A stretch of DNA of 64,000 nucleotides from Pseudaminobacter soli (ex Zhang et al. 2022) (GCF_014595955.1 NZ_JABVCF010000013.1:62676-126675); one strand, 5' to 3'. Shown: positions 41,875-55,434, counted from the stretch's first letter. A program made the numbers and translations. Notes: a model not told the origin generated them from the letters alone.

Positions 41875-41887
41875 TCTCTTCCTTGCG

Positions 41888-44263
41888 TTAGAAGCGCGTC
41901 GAGATGCCGAAGTTGAAGTTCTGCACCTGGTCGTTCTCCTGCTTCACGACCGGGACAGCGTAGTCGACGCGGAGCGGACCGAACGGCGAAGCCCAGATCA
42001 GCCCGGCGCCGACGGAGGCACGCCATTGCATGTCAGCGCCCTGGACGTCGATGCCAGGAGCACTCACCGAGTTGCCATAGAGTGTCGCGGCATCGGCGAA
42101 CACCGCGCCCCGCAACCCGAGGCTCTCCGGAATGACCGGGATCGGGAACTGCGCCTCGGCGGAGGCATTGAAGTAGGTCGTGCCGCCGAGATGATCGTTG
42201 TCGTCGGTCGCCGCGTCGTAGGGACCGATGCCGTTGTACTCAAAACCGCGGATCATGCGGTCGTTGCTCTGGAACTGATCGAAGATGCGCAGGTGCTCTT
42301 CGCTGCCGTAGCCCGTGATGTAACCCGCGCCGCCCGTAAGGAGACCGACGACGTCGTGCTCTTCGGAGAGGGTGTGATAATAAGTGCCACGAGCGGCCAG
42401 CTTCACATATTGGGCATCGCCGCCAAGGCCTGCGAGTTCGACCGTGCCGGTGGCGAAGAACCCGGAATGCGGATTCTTCATGTCGTCGATCGTGTTGTAG
42501 GTCAGCGTCTGCGAGATCGCCGACTTGTCCCAAGGGCTCTCCTCGATCGCCTGCTTGACCGCGTTCGAAACATCGCAGTCCCCCAGGTTGCCATCGTCGT
42601 TATCGTCGCAGCTACCGCGGTACTCATACTCTTCCCGCGAGAAGGTATAGGCCGTCTGCGTAGAGAGCGACTGCGTGATCGGCAGACCGAAGCGCACCGT
42701 CGCGCCGGTGCTCTCGCTGCTATAGTCGTCATAAGTCCGCGTGCGACGGAACACGTCGAAGCCGGCGGCGATGCGGCGACCCAGGAAGTAGGGCTCGGTG
42801 AACGAGAAGGTGAAATCGCGTGAATTGCGGCCCGCGCCGGCGGCCAGACGAATGAACTGGCCACGACCCAGGAAGTTCCTCTCGGTGACCCCACCCTCGA
42901 GCGACGGCCCGGGCGTCTCGCCGCCGGTCGTGTAGCCGGCACCGATCGACAGTTCGCCGGTCGACTTCTCGACCAGGTCGATGACCAGGATAACCTGGTC
43001 CGCCTCGGCACCCGGCGCCGTCGAGATGTCGACCCGCTCGAAGAAGTTGAGCGCCTCAAGCCGGCGCTTCGCACGCTGGATGAGGACCTGATTGAAGGCA
43101 TCGCCCTCGCTGACGTCGAATTCGCGGCGAATCACATAGTCGCGGGTGCGAGCATTGCCGCGGATCTCGATGCGCTCGATGTAGGTGCGCGGACCCTGGT
43201 CGATCGCGTAGTTGACCGCGATCGTGTGGTTCTCGAAATTGCGATCGCCGCGAGGGGTCACCTGGGCGAAGGCATAACCCTGCCCCGCCAGTTCCTCGGT
43301 CAGCGCGATGATCGAATCCTCGACATTCTTGGCGCTGTAGTTGCTGCCCGTGCGGGTCTTGACCAGCGACTGGAGCTTTGCCGTGTCGACGTCCGGAATG
43401 CTGCTGTCGATGGTGATGTCGCCGAAGTTGTAGCGCTGACCCTCATCGACCGCGATCGTGATCGTGTACTGATTCGACGCCTCGTCGAGTTCGGCATTGG
43501 CCGATACGACCTGGAAATCGGCATAGCCGCGATTGTAGTAGAAGCGGCGAAGCAACTCCTCGTCGGCGCGCAGGCGATCCGCATCGTAGATGTCGTCGCG
43601 CAGCAGGAAGGACAGAACGTTGGAGCGCTTGGTCGCAATGACGTCGGCCAGGCGGCGATCGCCGAAGGCATTGTTGCCGACGAAATTAATGGCTGCGATC
43701 TTGGTGCGATCGCCCTCCTGGACATTGTAGACGACATTCACGCGGCCCTCGCCGAGATCAATCGTCTGACCAGTCACCACGGCATCGTCGCGCCCGATTC
43801 GCGAGTAGGCGGCCTTGATCGCCTCGACGTCGGCATCCATCGCCTCTTGCGAGAACGTGCCGCGCGGCTTGAGTTGCACGCCGCCCGAAAGGGCAGCGTC
43901 CTTGATCTTCTTGTTGCCCTGGAAGAGCACCTGGTTGACGATCTTGTTCTCTGCCACATCGACCACCAGGGTCGAGCCCTGCTGATTGATGCGAACGTCG
44001 GAGAACAGGCCCGTTCCGAACAGGCGTTTCACGGCCTCGTCGATGTCGGCGCTCGAGAACGACTGGCCGGGCGCGATGCCAATCTGGCGGCGAATCGTGT
44101 CGGCTTCGACGCGCTGATTGCCGCGAACCTCGATTCGATTCACCACGGCGGCCTCGGCCACCTGAATCGACGCGAACTGGACGACGACTGCACCTGGAAC
44201 AGCGATTGCCGTCGACAGGGCAATCGCGGACGCGGCGCCCAGAAGATGAGATACTGCCTTCAT
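41888..44263 (-). CDS. bamA: Outer-membrane protein assembly factor BamA
   Basis: BamA inserts beta-barrel proteins, such as the porin in this window, into the outer membrane. The precursor of 791 residues has a signal peptide, five POTRA domains (first one [21 protein letters not shown]) and a C-terminal 16-strand barrel with the lid signature (V/I)RGF as MIRGFEYNG. The last residues are FGISTRF, with terminal Phe. I use the ATG at 44263 (MKAVSHLLG); a TTG three codons upstream has a closer AAGG site. It follows rseP across 219 bp. Confidence 0.97.
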   Translation of the reverse strand: MKAVSHLLGAASAIALSTAIAVPGAVVVQFASIQVAEAAVVNRIEVRGNQRVEADTIRRQIGIAPGQSFSSADIDEAVKRLFGTGLFSDVRINQQGSTLVVDVAENKIVNQVLFQGNKKIKDAALSGGVQLKPRGTFSQEAMDADVEAIKAAYSRIGRDDAVVTGQTIDLGEGRVNVVYNVQEGDRTKIAAINFVGNNAFGDRRLADVIATKRSNVLSFLLRDDIYDADRLRADEELLRRFYYNRGYADFQVVSANAELDEASNQYTITIAVDEGQRYNFGDITIDSSIPDVDTAKLQSLVKTRTGSNYSAKNVEDSIIALTEELAGQGYAFAQVTPRGDRNFENHTIAVNYAIDQGPRTYIERIEIRGNARTRDYVIRREFDVSEGDAFNQVLIQRAKRRLEALNFFERVDISTAPGAEADQVILVIDLVEKSTGELSIGAGYTTGGETPGPSLEGGVTERNFLGRGQFIRLAAGAGRNSRDFTFSFTEPYFLGRRIAAGFDVFRRTRTYDDYSSESTGATVRFGLPITQSLSTQTAYTFSREEYEYRGSCDDNDDGNLGDCDVSNAVKQAIEESPWDKSAISQTLTYNTIDDMKNPHSGFFATGTVELAGLGGDAQYVKLAARGTYYHTLSEEHDVVGLLTGGAGYITGYGSEEHLRIFDQFQSNDRMIRGFEYNGIGPYDAATDDNDHLGGTTYFNASAEAQFPIPVIPESLGLRGAVFADAATLYGNSVSAPGIDVQGADMQWRASVGAGLIWASPFGPLRVDYAVPVVKQENDQVQNFNFGISTRF

Positions 44264-44482
44264 CGGGCTCAAATTACCTTTTTCTCGAAGTCCCCACGGC
44301 GAGAAAACCGGACTGCGCGGACATTTGCAGGTACGGTATTAACCGGATTTTCCCTATACGCAAGGCTCCCGGTTAAGAGCCGTTTACTTCCCACTCAGGC
44401 GTGGCATTGGCGTCACGCCAATCCGTCCCCATGGTAAACGAGGCGTAACAAACCCCGCCATCCCACGGTTTTAGCGAGAGAA

Positions 44483-45622
44483 TCAGCAGCCGAAAAGGTC
44501 GTTCCAGAAGACGAAGCCCATGAATGCCAGGACCAGGAACATGCCGGTCCGGTACACCGCTTCCATCATCCGCTCAGAGACAGGGCGGCGAACAACCGCC
44601 TCATAGGCATAGAAAACGAGGTGTCCGCCATCCAGCGGGGGAATCGGCAGAAGGTTGAGAATGCCTATTCCCACCGACAGCAAAGCAACGAGTTGAACCA
44701 GCCACTCGAAGCCGGCCTTCGCCGCCTTTCCGGCCATGTCGGCGATGCGCACCGGCCCGCCGAGTTGGCAGCGATCCTCTCGGCCAACGGCGAATCGCTG
44801 CAGGAACTGTCCTGTGCGTGCGATGATATGGCCCGTCTCGCTGACCGCCTGGACGAGCGCTTCACCGGGATTGTAGGTGATATGCCGCGGCTGCCCCATC
44901 GACTCATTGTTGACGACGCCGATAGCGCCGATTCTGACCGTATTGCCGAGGGCGTCCTTCTGCTCCATGACCTCAGGAGTGGCCTTGAGCGTCACCTCGT
45001 TGCCGCCCCGCAGAATGACGAAGGTGATTTCGTCTCCCGCCCTGCCAGAGACGATTCGCTGCACGTCGGAAAATGTTTCGACACGCGACCCGTTCGCCAG
45101 GACGAATCGGTCTCCGGGCAGAAAGCCCGCCTTCTCTGCCGGGCTGCCGGCCCTCACCTCCGCCACCATCGGCTCGATGACGTAGCGGCCATAGGCCGTG
45201 AACAGCACGGCGAAGACTACGATTGTAAGCAGGAAATTGAATGCAGGGCCTGCAAAGACGGTCAGCGCACGTTTCCAGACGGGCTGGGTATGGAATGCGA
45301 CCCGGCGCTCCTCGGCGGAGAGGTTGCGGTCCGCCTCGGCGTCAGGGGAACTCGTGACCCCCATATCGCCAACAAACTTCACATATCCGCCGAGCGGAAT
45401 GGCGGAGATTTTCCAGCGCGTGCCGTTGCGGTCGTTGAAGCCGACAATCTCCGGCCCGAAGCCGATCGAGAAGGCCTTGACGCCGATGCCGCACCAGCGG
45501 CCGACCAGATAGTGACCGAGTTCGTGGACGAACACGACGACCGCGAGCACAAACAAGAAGGGCACGACGGTTCCGAGGAGCAAGCCGTCCGTGTTGAAGA
45601 AAGCCGATGCGATCTGGTCCAA
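44483..45622 (-). CDS. rseP: Site-2 protease RseP
   Basis: RseP is an inner-membrane zinc metalloprotease that cleaves anti-sigma factors and leftover signal peptides. The 379-residue protein has HELGH at residues 33-37, a PDZ domain near 125-215 (VRAGSPAEKAGFLPGDRF) and the second motif NLLPIPPLDGGH. One PDZ domain is visible. The start is TTG at 45622 with GAGG six bases upstream; no ATG or GTG lies before HELGH at a reasonable distance. It follows cdsA by about 100 bp, where dxr would sit in E. coli. Confidence 0.96.
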   Translation of the reverse strand: MDQIASAFFNTDGLLLGTVVPFLFVLAVVVFVHELGHYLVGRWCGIGVKAFSIGFGPEIVGFNDRNGTRWKISAIPLGGYVKFVGDMGVTSSPDAEADRNLSAEERRVAFHTQPVWKRALTVFAGPAFNFLLTIVVFAVLFTAYGRYVIEPMVAEVRAGSPAEKAGFLPGDRFVLANGSRVETFSDVQRIVSGRAGDEITFVILRGGNEVTLKATPEVMEQKDALGNTVRIGAIGVVNNESMGQPRHITYNPGEALVQAVSETGHIIARTGQFLQRFAVGREDRCQLGGPVRIADMAGKAAKAGFEWLVQLVALLSVGIGILNLLPIPPLDGGHLVFYAYEAVVRRPVSERMMEAVYRTGMFLVLAFMGFVFWNDLFGC

Positions 45623-45725
45623 ATCCTGCCTCGATGCGGTGCGCTAGGTCACCGTTGATAAGTCTACTGCGCTCGCTGCCTGCAATTCCAGGTTAACCCG
45701 ACCGCTGCGCCGGTTTTTGCGATCA

Positions 45726-46556
45726 CTATCCCTGGAACAGCCCGTGCGCAGGTTGGTCGGCACCGCCCAGCGCCCAACCAATGAGGTAAAGAGCGAAAGC
45801 AGCCGCTACAAGGGCGTCGACGCGGTCCATCACGCCGCCGTGACCTGGAATGACGGTGCCCGAGTCCTTGAACCCATGGCGACGCTTGACCCAGGACTCG
45901 AACAGGTCGCCGACCTGAGAAACGATCGAAAGCAGCGCGGCGGTGATGCCGAGCACCAGCAGGCTCGAGTGACCGGCCAAATGGCCGAACAGGAGCGCTG
46001 CCAAAACGGCGGAGACGAGGCCGCCGAGCGCGCCACTTCGGGTCTTGCCGGGGGAGATGGAGGGTGCAAGCTTCGGCCCGCCGAGCGCCTTGCCGACGAA
46101 ATAGGCCAGAATGTCAGTCGACCAGACGACCGTGAAAAGGAAAACAATCGCCAGGAGGCCAGCGCTATCGTCGCCACGCAGCAGCGCGAGTGAGAGACCG
46201 GACAGGGAAGCGTAGACGAATCCGGCCGTCTCCCACTGGTCGCCCGTCCGAACGGCAGAGAGAATCCCGAGCACAGCCGTCAGAATCACGATCAGGGCGA
46301 GCGTCCCCAGAACTGGGGCGCCGACCACAACAGCCGCAGCAACGACCAGCATGAAGAGCCCCGGCAGGAAGCCGAGGCTATCTCTCGTCTGCACATCCTG
46401 GTGTCCTCCTCGAGACATGCGCGACCACTCGTAGAAGATGCCGAGAGCCATCGCGGCCGAAAACAGCCGGAAGGGCAAGCCGCCGAGCCAGGTGAGGACG
46501 AGCACGGCAGTCGCCATGACAACGCCGGAGATCAACCGAAGTTGAAAGTTGCTCAT
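45726..46556 (-). CDS. cdsA: Phosphatidate cytidylyltransferase
   Basis: CdsA makes CDP-diacylglycerol, precursor of all phospholipids. A hydrophobic protein of about 276 residues with about eight membrane helices; the C-terminal signature is present as SQVGDLFESWVKRRHGFKDSG followed by PGHGGVMDRVDAL. I start at MSNFQLRL (46556); the ATG at 46583, overlapping uppS by 23 bp, is an alternative. It is tightly linked to uppS upstream. Confidence 0.93.
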   Translation of the reverse strand: MSNFQLRLISGVVMATAVLVLTWLGGLPFRLFSAAMALGIFYEWSRMSRGGHQDVQTRDSLGFLPGLFMLVVAAAVVVGAPVLGTLALIVILTAVLGILSAVRTGDQWETAGFVYASLSGLSLALLRGDDSAGLLAIVFLFTVVWSTDILAYFVGKALGGPKLAPSISPGKTRSGALGGLVSAVLAALLFGHLAGHSSLLVLGITAALLSIVSQVGDLFESWVKRRHGFKDSGTVIPGHGGVMDRVDALVAAAFALYLIGWALGGADQPAHGLFQG

Positions 46557-46560
46557 CCGC

Positions 46561-47286
46561 TCAGGCGCTGCTTGAGACGACATCGCGTTCCACTCGGCCA
46601 AACCGCCGTTCTCGCGCCCGGAACTGGCGAAGCGCCTCTTCGAAATGCGCAGATGTGAAGTCCGGCCAGTAGCAGGGCAGGAACACCAGTTCGCTATAGG
46701 CGGACTGCCACAGGAGGAAGTTCGAGAGGCGCATTTCGCCGCTGGTGCGGATCACCAGATCCGGGTCAGGAATTTTGGCGGTATCCAAGGCGTCGGCGAC
46801 AGTCCGCTCCGTGATCGCCGAAATCGCCAAGCGGCCCTCGGCCACATCAGTGGCGATCCGGCGGACCGCGCGCGCGATCTCGTCCCGGCCTCCATAGTTG
46901 AAGGCGATATTGAGGTTAAGTTTACGATTGTCCTTTGTCAGGGACTCGGCCTCTTCGAGAAGAGCCCGGATATCGGGCTGAAGGCCTTCGCGCTCGCCGA
47001 TCACCCGGACCTTGACGCCTGAGCGATGCAGTTCAGCGAGATCGCGGCGAATGAACAGCTTCAGCAGGCCCATCAAGTCGCTGACCTCGGATTGAGGGCG
47101 CGACCAGTTCTCGGAAGAGAAGGCATAGACGGTGACCCAGTCGATGCCGAGGCCGCCAGCCGCACGTACCGCCTGGCGCAACGCCTCGACGCCCGCCTTG
47201 TGGCCGGCAACGCGGGGAAGGCCCCTCGCCTTCGCCCAGCGGCCATTGCCGTCCATTATAATCGCGACATGCGCGGGGGTGGACAT
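46561..47286 (-). CDS. uppS: Isoprenyl transferase (undecaprenyl diphosphate synthase)
   Basis: UppS builds C55 undecaprenyl diphosphate, the lipid carrier for peptidoglycan and O-antigen. The 241-residue cis-prenyltransferase shows [11 protein letters not shown] with the essential Asp12, [16 protein letters not shown], and [20 protein letters not shown]. It follows frr by 22 bp and abuts cdsA. Confidence 0.97.
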   Translation of the reverse strand: MSTPAHVAIIMDGNGRWAKARGLPRVAGHKAGVEALRQAVRAAGGLGIDWVTVYAFSSENWSRPQSEVSDLMGLLKLFIRRDLAELHRSGVKVRVIGEREGLQPDIRALLEEAESLTKDNRKLNLNIAFNYGGRDEIARAVRRIATDVAEGRLAISAITERTVADALDTAKIPDPDLVIRTSGEMRLSNFLLWQSAYSELVFLPCYWPDFTSAHFEEALRQFRARERRFGRVERDVVSSSA

Positions 47287-47308
47287 CGGAGCGCCTTCTG
47301 ACCTCCGA

Positions 47309-47869
47309 TCAGACCTGCATGATCTCGGCTTCCTTGCTCGAAAGCAGGCTGTCGATGTTCGAGATGGTGTCGTCGGTCATCTTCTGGACGCGCTCCGACT
47401 GCTTGCGGTGGTCGTCCTCGCTGATGAGGTGGTCCTTCTCCGCTTTCTTGAGGTTGTCCATGCCGTCGCGACGCACATGCCGAACGGCCACGCGGGCGTT
47501 CTCGGCATATTCATGCGCCTTCTTGACCAATTCCTTGCGGCGCTGCTCGTTGAGCTCCGGCAGAGGGATGCGCAGCGTGGTGCCCTCGGTGATCGGATTG
47601 AAGCCCAGGTTGGACTCGCGGATGGCGCGGTCGACGGCCGAAACCAGCGACTTGTCCCAGACCGAGACCGAAATCATTCGCGCCTCAGGCACGGAGACCG
47701 TCGCCACCTGGTTGATCGGCATCGCGCCGCCATAGGCGTTGACCACGATAGGATCGAGCAAGTTGGCAGAAGCGCGGCCGGTCCGCAGAGACGCGAGGTC
47801 GCTCTTGAAGGCCGCGATGGCGCCATCCATGCGGCGCTGGATATCGGTGAAATTCACACCCTCGGTCAT
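47309..47869 (-). CDS. frr: Ribosome recycling factor
   Basis: Frr splits post-termination ribosomes with EF-G. The product is 186 residues, near the usual 185, with the three-helix-bundle stretches [35 protein letters not shown] and [14 protein letters not shown]. Two ATGs are adjacent; the second (47869) is better spaced from AGGAG. It sits between pyrH and uppS. Confidence 0.97.
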   Translation of the reverse strand: MTEGVNFTDIQRRMDGAIAAFKSDLASLRTGRASANLLDPIVVNAYGGAMPINQVATVSVPEARMISVSVWDKSLVSAVDRAIRESNLGFNPITEGTTLRIPLPELNEQRRKELVKKAHEYAENARVAVRHVRRDGMDNLKKAEKDHLISEDDHRKQSERVQKMTDDTISNIDSLLSSKEAEIMQV

Positions 47870-47905
47870 CATTCTACTCCTTGATCCAACTGGAGAAAGG
47901 CTGCT

Positions 47906-48625
47906 TCAATCGGCAACGATCGTACAATGGCCGCCGCCTTTGAGGATCTCACCAAAACCGCCCTTTTCGTGGATCGAATATACAATTATCGGTATGTGGT
48001 TTTCGCGCGCAAGCGCAATCGCGGCGGTATCCATGATGGCGAGCCCTTTTTGGATCACCTCGGCATGCGTGATGTGCTCGTAGCGAACGGCGCCCGGATC
48101 CTTCTTCGGATCGGCGGAATAGACGCCATCGACCTGTGTACCCTTGAACAGAGCGTCGGCTCCGATCTCGGCGGCGCGCAACGCCGCCGCCGAATCGGTG
48201 GTGAAGAAGGGATTGCCGGTGCCGCCGGCAAAGATGACCACCTTGCCCGCATTCATGTAGGCAGTGGCCTGTCGCTGCGAGAAGCTCTCGCACAGCTCAG
48301 GCATGGCGATCGCCGACAGCACCACGGCGTCGACGCCGATCTTGACCAGCGAGTTCCGGAGCGCCAGCGAATTGATCACGGTCGCCAGCATGCCCATGTG
48401 GTCTCCGGTGACGCGGTCGCCCCCCTTGGACGCCACCGCGACGCCGCGGAAGATATTGCCACCGCCGATCACGACCCCGACCTCGACGCCGAGTTCGCGC
48501 GCTTCGGCGATGTCGGATGCGATGCGGTCGACGACCGAGACGTCGATGCCGAAATGCTGTTCACCCATCAGCGCTTCGCCGGAAGCCTTGAGAACGACAC
48601 GTCGGTATCGGGGCTTGGCCGTCAT
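47906..48625 (-). CDS. pyrH: Uridylate kinase
   Basis: PyrH phosphorylates UMP to UDP and supplies UTP to PyrG. The 239-residue amino-acid-kinase fold shows RVVLKASGEALMG, VIGGGNIFRG, FAGGTGNPFFTTD and the DGVYSADPKKDP motif. The ATG has GAGGAT upstream. It is flanked by tsf (150 bp) and frr. Confidence 0.98.
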   Translation of the reverse strand: MTAKPRYRRVVLKASGEALMGEQHFGIDVSVVDRIASDIAEARELGVEVGVVIGGGNIFRGVAVASKGGDRVTGDHMGMLATVINSLALRNSLVKIGVDAVVLSAIAMPELCESFSQRQATAYMNAGKVVIFAGGTGNPFFTTDSAAALRAAEIGADALFKGTQVDGVYSADPKKDPGAVRYEHITHAEVIQKGLAIMDTAAIALARENHIPIIVYSIHEKGGFGEILKGGGHCTIVAD

Positions 48626-48775
48626 GAAGATCCTCGTTCGCTTACTGCAAGGCCGGCCGCCGTCGCCGGAATGTCAGCGCTGCCGGAGCAGGCGAGCGCA
48701 GGCGGCATGGCGATACACGAAGGGCGCCGCGATGTCACGCGACGCCCTGTCGATTCACTAAAGATGTAGAGAAAC

Positions 48776-49699
48776 CTACTTCTTAACGGCAGCAGCGACT
48801 TCCGCGGCGAAGTCGCTCTCTTCCTTCTGGATGCCTTCACCCAGAGCGAAGCGGACGAAGCCGGTGATCTTAGCCGGAGCGCCGATATCCTTCTCGGCGG
48901 CCTTCAGGGCGGCGTCGACCGTCAGGTCCGGATTGATCACGAAGGCCTGCTTCAGAAGCACGGACTCCTCGTAGAACTTGCGCAGCCGGCCTTCGACCAT
49001 CTTCTCGATGACGTTGTCCGGCTTGCCCGACTCACGGGCCTGCTCGACGAAGATCGCCCTTTCACGAGCGACGACGGCCGGATCGACCTCCTCGGGGGTC
49101 AGCGCGAGCGGATTGGTGGCAGCGACGTGCATGGCCACCTGGCGTGCGAAGGAACGGGCGGCATCAGCATTGCCAGTAGTCTCGATGGCAACGAGGACGC
49201 CGAGCTTGCCGAGGTTGTCGGTAACCGCGTTGTGCACATAGGTGGCAACCGCGCCGGCGCCGACCGACAGAGCCTTGGAGCGGCGGAACGCCATGTTCTC
49301 GCCGATGGTGCCGACGGCGTCCTTGATCGCATCCGTGACGCTCTTGTCGGAGCCCGGGTACTTCGCGTTGGCGACCGCCTCGGTCTCGCCACCCACCTCG
49401 AGCGCGACCTTCGCGACGTTGCGGACGAGTTCCTGGAAGGCCTCGTTGCGCGCCACGAAATCGGTCTCGGAGTTGACCTCGACGACGACCGCGCTGGTCG
49501 CGGCGCCGGCGACGCCGATCAGGCCCTCGGCAGCGGTTCGGCCAGCCTTCTTGTCCGCCTTGGAGATGCCCTTGGCGCGCAGCCAGTCGACCGCAGCCTC
49601 GAGGTCGCCATTGGTCTCGGCCAGAGCGGCCTTGCAATCCATCATGCCCGCGCCGGTCATCTCGCGGAGCTCTTTAACCTGTGCAGCAGAAATGCTCAT
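48776..49699 (-). CDS. tsf: Elongation factor Ts
   Basis: EF-Ts exchanges GDP for GTP on EF-Tu. The 307 residues have the UBA-like N-terminus [21 protein letters not shown], the core [11 protein letters not shown] motif and [13 protein letters not shown]. It follows rpsB by 121 bp, with AAGAGG before the ATG, in the conserved rpsB-tsf pair. Confidence 0.98.
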   Translation of the reverse strand: MSISAAQVKELREMTGAGMMDCKAALAETNGDLEAAVDWLRAKGISKADKKAGRTAAEGLIGVAGAATSAVVVEVNSETDFVARNEAFQELVRNVAKVALEVGGETEAVANAKYPGSDKSVTDAIKDAVGTIGENMAFRRSKALSVGAGAVATYVHNAVTDNLGKLGVLVAIETTGNADAARSFARQVAMHVAATNPLALTPEEVDPAVVARERAIFVEQARESGKPDNVIEKMVEGRLRKFYEESVLLKQAFVINPDLTVDAALKAAEKDIGAPAKITGFVRFALGEGIQKEESDFAAEVAAAVKK

Positions 49700-49820
49700 C
49701 TTTGCCTCTTCGTCTCAAAACACGCGGGCGCACCATCGGATCATCGACGATGCGCCTGACGCCGGCACGACATGCGTGCCATCAAGGTATATGCGGCCCC
49801 TATGAAGGACCTGTTGCAGC

Positions 49821-50612
49821 TCAGGCCTGCGGCTGATCCTCGGCGGGTGCCGGAGCCTCTTCGAGAGCCGGCTCGACCGGGGCTTCCTCGGAAGCGCCGA
49901 TGTCCATGCCCAGTGCACCCTGCTGGCGGGCGATGCCGTCGACGGCCGCCTTCGCGATCAGGTCGCAATAGAGCTGGATGGCGCGGGCCGCGTCGTCATT
50001 GCCGGGGATCGGGTAGTCGATCAGGTCTGGATCGCAGTTGGAGTCGATGATCGCCACGACCGGGATGCCGAGGCGCTTGGCTTCGAGGATGGCAATCGCC
50101 TCCTTGTTGGTGTCGATCACGAACATCAGATCGGGGGTCGAGCCCATGTCCTTGATGCCGCCCAGAGCCTTGTCGAGCTTCTCGCGCTCGCGCTGCAGGT
50201 TGAGCAGTTCCTTCTTGGTGAAGCCCTGGCCGCCTTCGCCGGCGAGCAGGTCGTCGAGCTTGCGCAGGCGCTGGATCGAGTTCGAGATCGTCTTCCAGTT
50301 GGTGAGCATGCCGCCGAGCCAGCGGGAGTTGACGTAGTACTGGGCCGAACGCTGTGCAGCGTCCGCCACGATGTCGGAGGCCTGACGCTTGGTGCCGACG
50401 AACAGCAGACGGCCGCCGCGCGACACGACGTCGGAAACCTGCTTCAGCGCCTGATGCAGCAGCGGAACCGTCTGCGACAGGTCGATGATGTGGACGTTGT
50501 TACGGGCGCCAAAGATGTAGGGCGCCATCTTCGGGTTCCAGCGGTGGGTCTGGTGGCCGAAGTGAACACCAGCTTCCAAAAGCTGGCGCATGCTGAAATC
50601 GGGCAGTGCCAT
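49821..50612 (-). CDS. rpsB: Small ribosomal subunit protein uS2
   Basis: The 263-residue protein begins [29 protein letters not shown], the uS2 N-terminal signature, and contains [23 protein letters not shown] and the [10 protein letters not shown] segment. It ends in a long acidic Ala/Glu/Pro tail. The frame is open to 50786, but the ATG at 50612 has AAGGAAG upstream and is the family start. The 250 bp upstream is the promoter/leader shared divergently with the glycosyltransferase gene. Confidence 0.97.
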   Translation of the reverse strand: MALPDFSMRQLLEAGVHFGHQTHRWNPKMAPYIFGARNNVHIIDLSQTVPLLHQALKQVSDVVSRGGRLLFVGTKRQASDIVADAAQRSAQYYVNSRWLGGMLTNWKTISNSIQRLRKLDDLLAGEGGQGFTKKELLNLQREREKLDKALGGIKDMGSTPDLMFVIDTNKEAIAILEAKRLGIPVVAIIDSNCDPDLIDYPIPGNDDAARAIQLYCDLIAKAAVDGIARQQGALGMDIGASEEAPVEPALEEAPAPAEDQPQA

Positions 50613-50866
50613 TCTAACTTCCTTTCCGGTTTGCCTCCACGGACGCAGGCGATCAGTCTCGCCACCGGGGGTGTCAGCCGGATTTCTCCCGGGCAGGCAC
50701 CAAAGTCCGTGTGTGGAATGGCGCGGCATATAGGGGCAGATCGCAGGAAATGCAACCCGCCTCGCGGCGGCCGACGCGCTGAGCAACTCGCCGACTACGG
50801 CAACTATGCTCCCTAACTACAAACGTGCTAGCACCGCCGGCAACCTAACGCCACCCGGACGCACCC

Positions 50867-52363
50867 GTGACAGTTGTAGATCGGTTCACTGATTGGCTCG
50901 GCAACGCGAAGCTTGGGCCGCTGGATGCGGCGCCGGCGCTCGCCGTGCTCTACTTCCTGTTCCAGGCCGTCAGCCTCGCTCTCATCGCTTACGTGTCTGG
51001 AGCCGGCGTCGGTATCGATGACGCCGAGCAGTTGATCTACCTGCCGCATCTCCAAGCCGGATATGGGGGCTCCCAGCCGCCGGTCTACAATTGGATAACC
51101 TGGCTCGCCGCACAGGTCGGCGGCACGAACGTCTTCACGCTCAAGGCCGTGAAGTATGCGATGCTGATCGTGGCGGCAGCATCGGTCTACGCCGCACTCC
51201 GCCTGCTCGGCTATAGCCAATCTGCAGCCAGCGCCGGCCTGCTGTCGCTCATGGTGATTCAGCAGGTCTTCTGGGGGGCGCAGTCCGGGCTCTCGCATAC
51301 TCTCGCCGCCATCGCATTCACCGCATTGTCGTTCTGGGCGATGGTCAACCTGATCAAGCAGCCCAAGCCAATCTCATATGTCGTCTTCGGCCTCGCGGCC
51401 GCCGCGGCCATCCTGGCGAAATACAACTGCGCGCTGTTCATCGCCGGGCTTTTGGCGGCGGCTCTTTCCCTGCGCGACGCGAGACAGGTTCTCCTGACCA
51501 AATGGTTCGCGGTGTCGCTGGCGGTCGCGCTGGCAGCGATGATGCCGACCCTCATCTGGAACATCGAAAACCTCGACGCCCTGCTGGCGCGCACCAACAA
51601 GTTCGACATGCAGGCCGCGGATTCAGCACTGCCAGGCGCGGCAGTGAGTTTCCTGGAATTCATGAGGGCCTGCCTGAGCTTCCTGGCCCTTCCGGCTGTT
51701 GTATTGGCCATTGGAGCGCTGGCGGCACGGACGGCACCGCGGGATTGGCGACATGCGGCGACCGGCGGCGACCGCTTGCTGTGGCGCACGGTCGGCTTCG
51801 GAGCGCTTTTTGCCCTCATTCTGGTACTTGCGGCCGAGGTGACCACCCTGCGCGAGCGCTGGATGCTTCCCGTGCTGCTCATGATGCCTGTCGCGATGGC
51901 CGTCTGGACCGACGGCATGCAGAAGGGCGGAGCGCAGGTTCGGAAAGTTGTGATGATAGCGGGGGTCGCATGCGCGATCGGAGCGATGCCGGTGCTCTGG
52001 TACATCCATCTGGCCGGCGGAATGGGCCTGGGCCGCAGCGGACGGCTCGACTATCCGGCACTCTACCAGGAGATCCAAAGCGCCGCCGATGTCCGAACTG
52101 TGGTATCGGACCAATCCTGGATCGGGAATTTCCGCCTGCTCGATCCGGATTTGACGTTGCTGACGGACGAGGTGCCGCACTTCATCGAACAGATCGAGGG
52201 TCCGGCCGTCCTGATATGGCTCGATGACAAGACCCCCAAGGGGAATGTGGCGGATCTGCTTCTCGAAGCCGGCTACAAGCTCGGCGACGTCCGCTCCCTC
52301 GACGTGCCGATGCGCTTTGGGAGAACGCGCATGGTCTCTTTCGCCAGGCTGGAGCGGGAGTGA
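50867..52363 (+). CDS. Membrane glycosyltransferase, GT39/ArnT-like
   Basis: A 498-residue protein with about ten membrane helices. The first periplasmic loop holds acidic GIDDAEQL, matching the Asp/Glu site of C-type glycosyltransferases that use polyprenyl-phosphate sugars, followed by YGGSQPPVYNWI, a pattern typical of rhizobial family-39 enzymes. It probably transfers a sugar to lipid A, a lipoprotein or a polysaccharide at the periplasmic face; substrate unknown. The start is GTG at 50867 with a weak ribosome site. Divergent from rpsB and convergent with clpA across a strong terminator. Confidence 0.82.
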   Translation: MTVVDRFTDWLGNAKLGPLDAAPALAVLYFLFQAVSLALIAYVSGAGVGIDDAEQLIYLPHLQAGYGGSQPPVYNWITWLAAQVGGTNVFTLKAVKYAMLIVAAASVYAALRLLGYSQSAASAGLLSLMVIQQVFWGAQSGLSHTLAAIAFTALSFWAMVNLIKQPKPISYVVFGLAAAAAILAKYNCALFIAGLLAAALSLRDARQVLLTKWFAVSLAVALAAMMPTLIWNIENLDALLARTNKFDMQAADSALPGAAVSFLEFMRACLSFLALPAVVLAIGALAARTAPRDWRHAATGGDRLLWRTVGFGALFALILVLAAEVTTLRERWMLPVLLMMPVAMAVWTDGMQKGGAQVRKVVMIAGVACAIGAMPVLWYIHLAGGMGLGRSGRLDYPALYQEIQSAADVRTVVSDQSWIGNFRLLDPDLTLLTDEVPHFIEQIEGPAVLIWLDDKTPKGNVADLLLEAGYKLGDVRSLDVPMRFGRTRMVSFARLERE

Positions 52364-52375
52364 CCTTGTCAAACC

Positions 52376-52416
52376 AAATGAAAAAGGCCGGCTCGATGAG
52401 CCGGCCTTTTTCATTT
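52376..52416. terminator. Bidirectional Rho-independent terminator between the GT39 gene and clpA
   Basis: A perfect 19-bp stem: AAATGAAAAAGGCCGGCTC (52376-52394) and its complement (52398-52416) with loop GAT. Because the arms carry A and T runs, each strand ends with TTTTTCATTT, so it can stop both the plus-strand glycosyltransferase gene (stop at 52363) and clpA (stop at 52428). Confidence 0.95.
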
Positions 52417-52427
52417 CTTGGATGTCC

Positions 52428-54887
<2,460 letters not shown>

Positions 54888-54894
54888 TAAGACC

Positions 54895-55224
54895 TCACTT
54901 CTTCTCCATCACGCATTGCAGCGGATGTTGGTTCTGACGGGCGAAGTCCATGACCTGAGCCACCTTCGTCTCCGCCACTTCGAATGTATAGACCCCGCAT
55001 TCTCCAACGCCGTGGTTATGGACATGCAGCATAATGCGTGTGGCGGTTTCCCGATCCTTCTGGAAAAAACGCTCCAGAATATGGATCACAAATTCCATCG
55101 GGGTGTAGTCGTCATTGAGGATCAGAACACGGTAGAGGCTCGGCTTCTTGGTGCGTGGCTTGGTCCGCGTTATTACCGCAGTGCCCCGTCCCGGTCCCTG
55201 CCGATCCGAGTCGCCGCCCTGCAT
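54895..55224 (-). CDS. clpS: ATP-dependent Clp protease adapter ClpS
   Basis: ClpS delivers N-degron substrates to ClpA. The core is canonical: [20 protein letters not shown], then the His pair in [22 protein letters not shown] start at the ATG at 55224 ([10 protein letters not shown], 109 residues). A GTG two codons upstream is closer to AAAGGG, and the frame is open to 55371, so the N-terminus is not settled. It precedes clpA with a seven-base gap. Confidence 0.92.
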   Translation of the reverse strand: MQGGDSDRQGPGRGTAVITRTKPRTKKPSLYRVLILNDDYTPMEFVIHILERFFQKDRETATRIMLHVHNHGVGECGVYTFEVAETKVAQVMDFARQNQHPLQCVMEKK

Positions 55225-55409
55225 CGTCACTGACTGCCGCCCTTTCGCTGCCCCGCCTTTCAACCACTGTTCCTTTCCTTTCACGGGCATTCCCCGCCGG
55301 TCACATGTAGGTCTCGCCGACGCGATTTTAAGCCCTTCTTTCGGGCTGACAATATGGAAGCGGACGCGCATCGCACCCTCACCTACGATTGATCAACCAA
55401 GCAACGAAA

Positions 55410-55434
55410 AGCCCGGCTGCTGACCAGCCGGGCT
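55410..55434 (-). terminator. Rho-independent terminator after the phasin gene
   Basis: AGCCCGGCTG (55410-55419) and CAGCCGGGCT (55425-55434) form a perfect 10-bp stem. On the minus strand it is followed by TTTTCGTTG. It starts 29 bp beyond the phasin stop at 55464. Confidence 0.85.
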
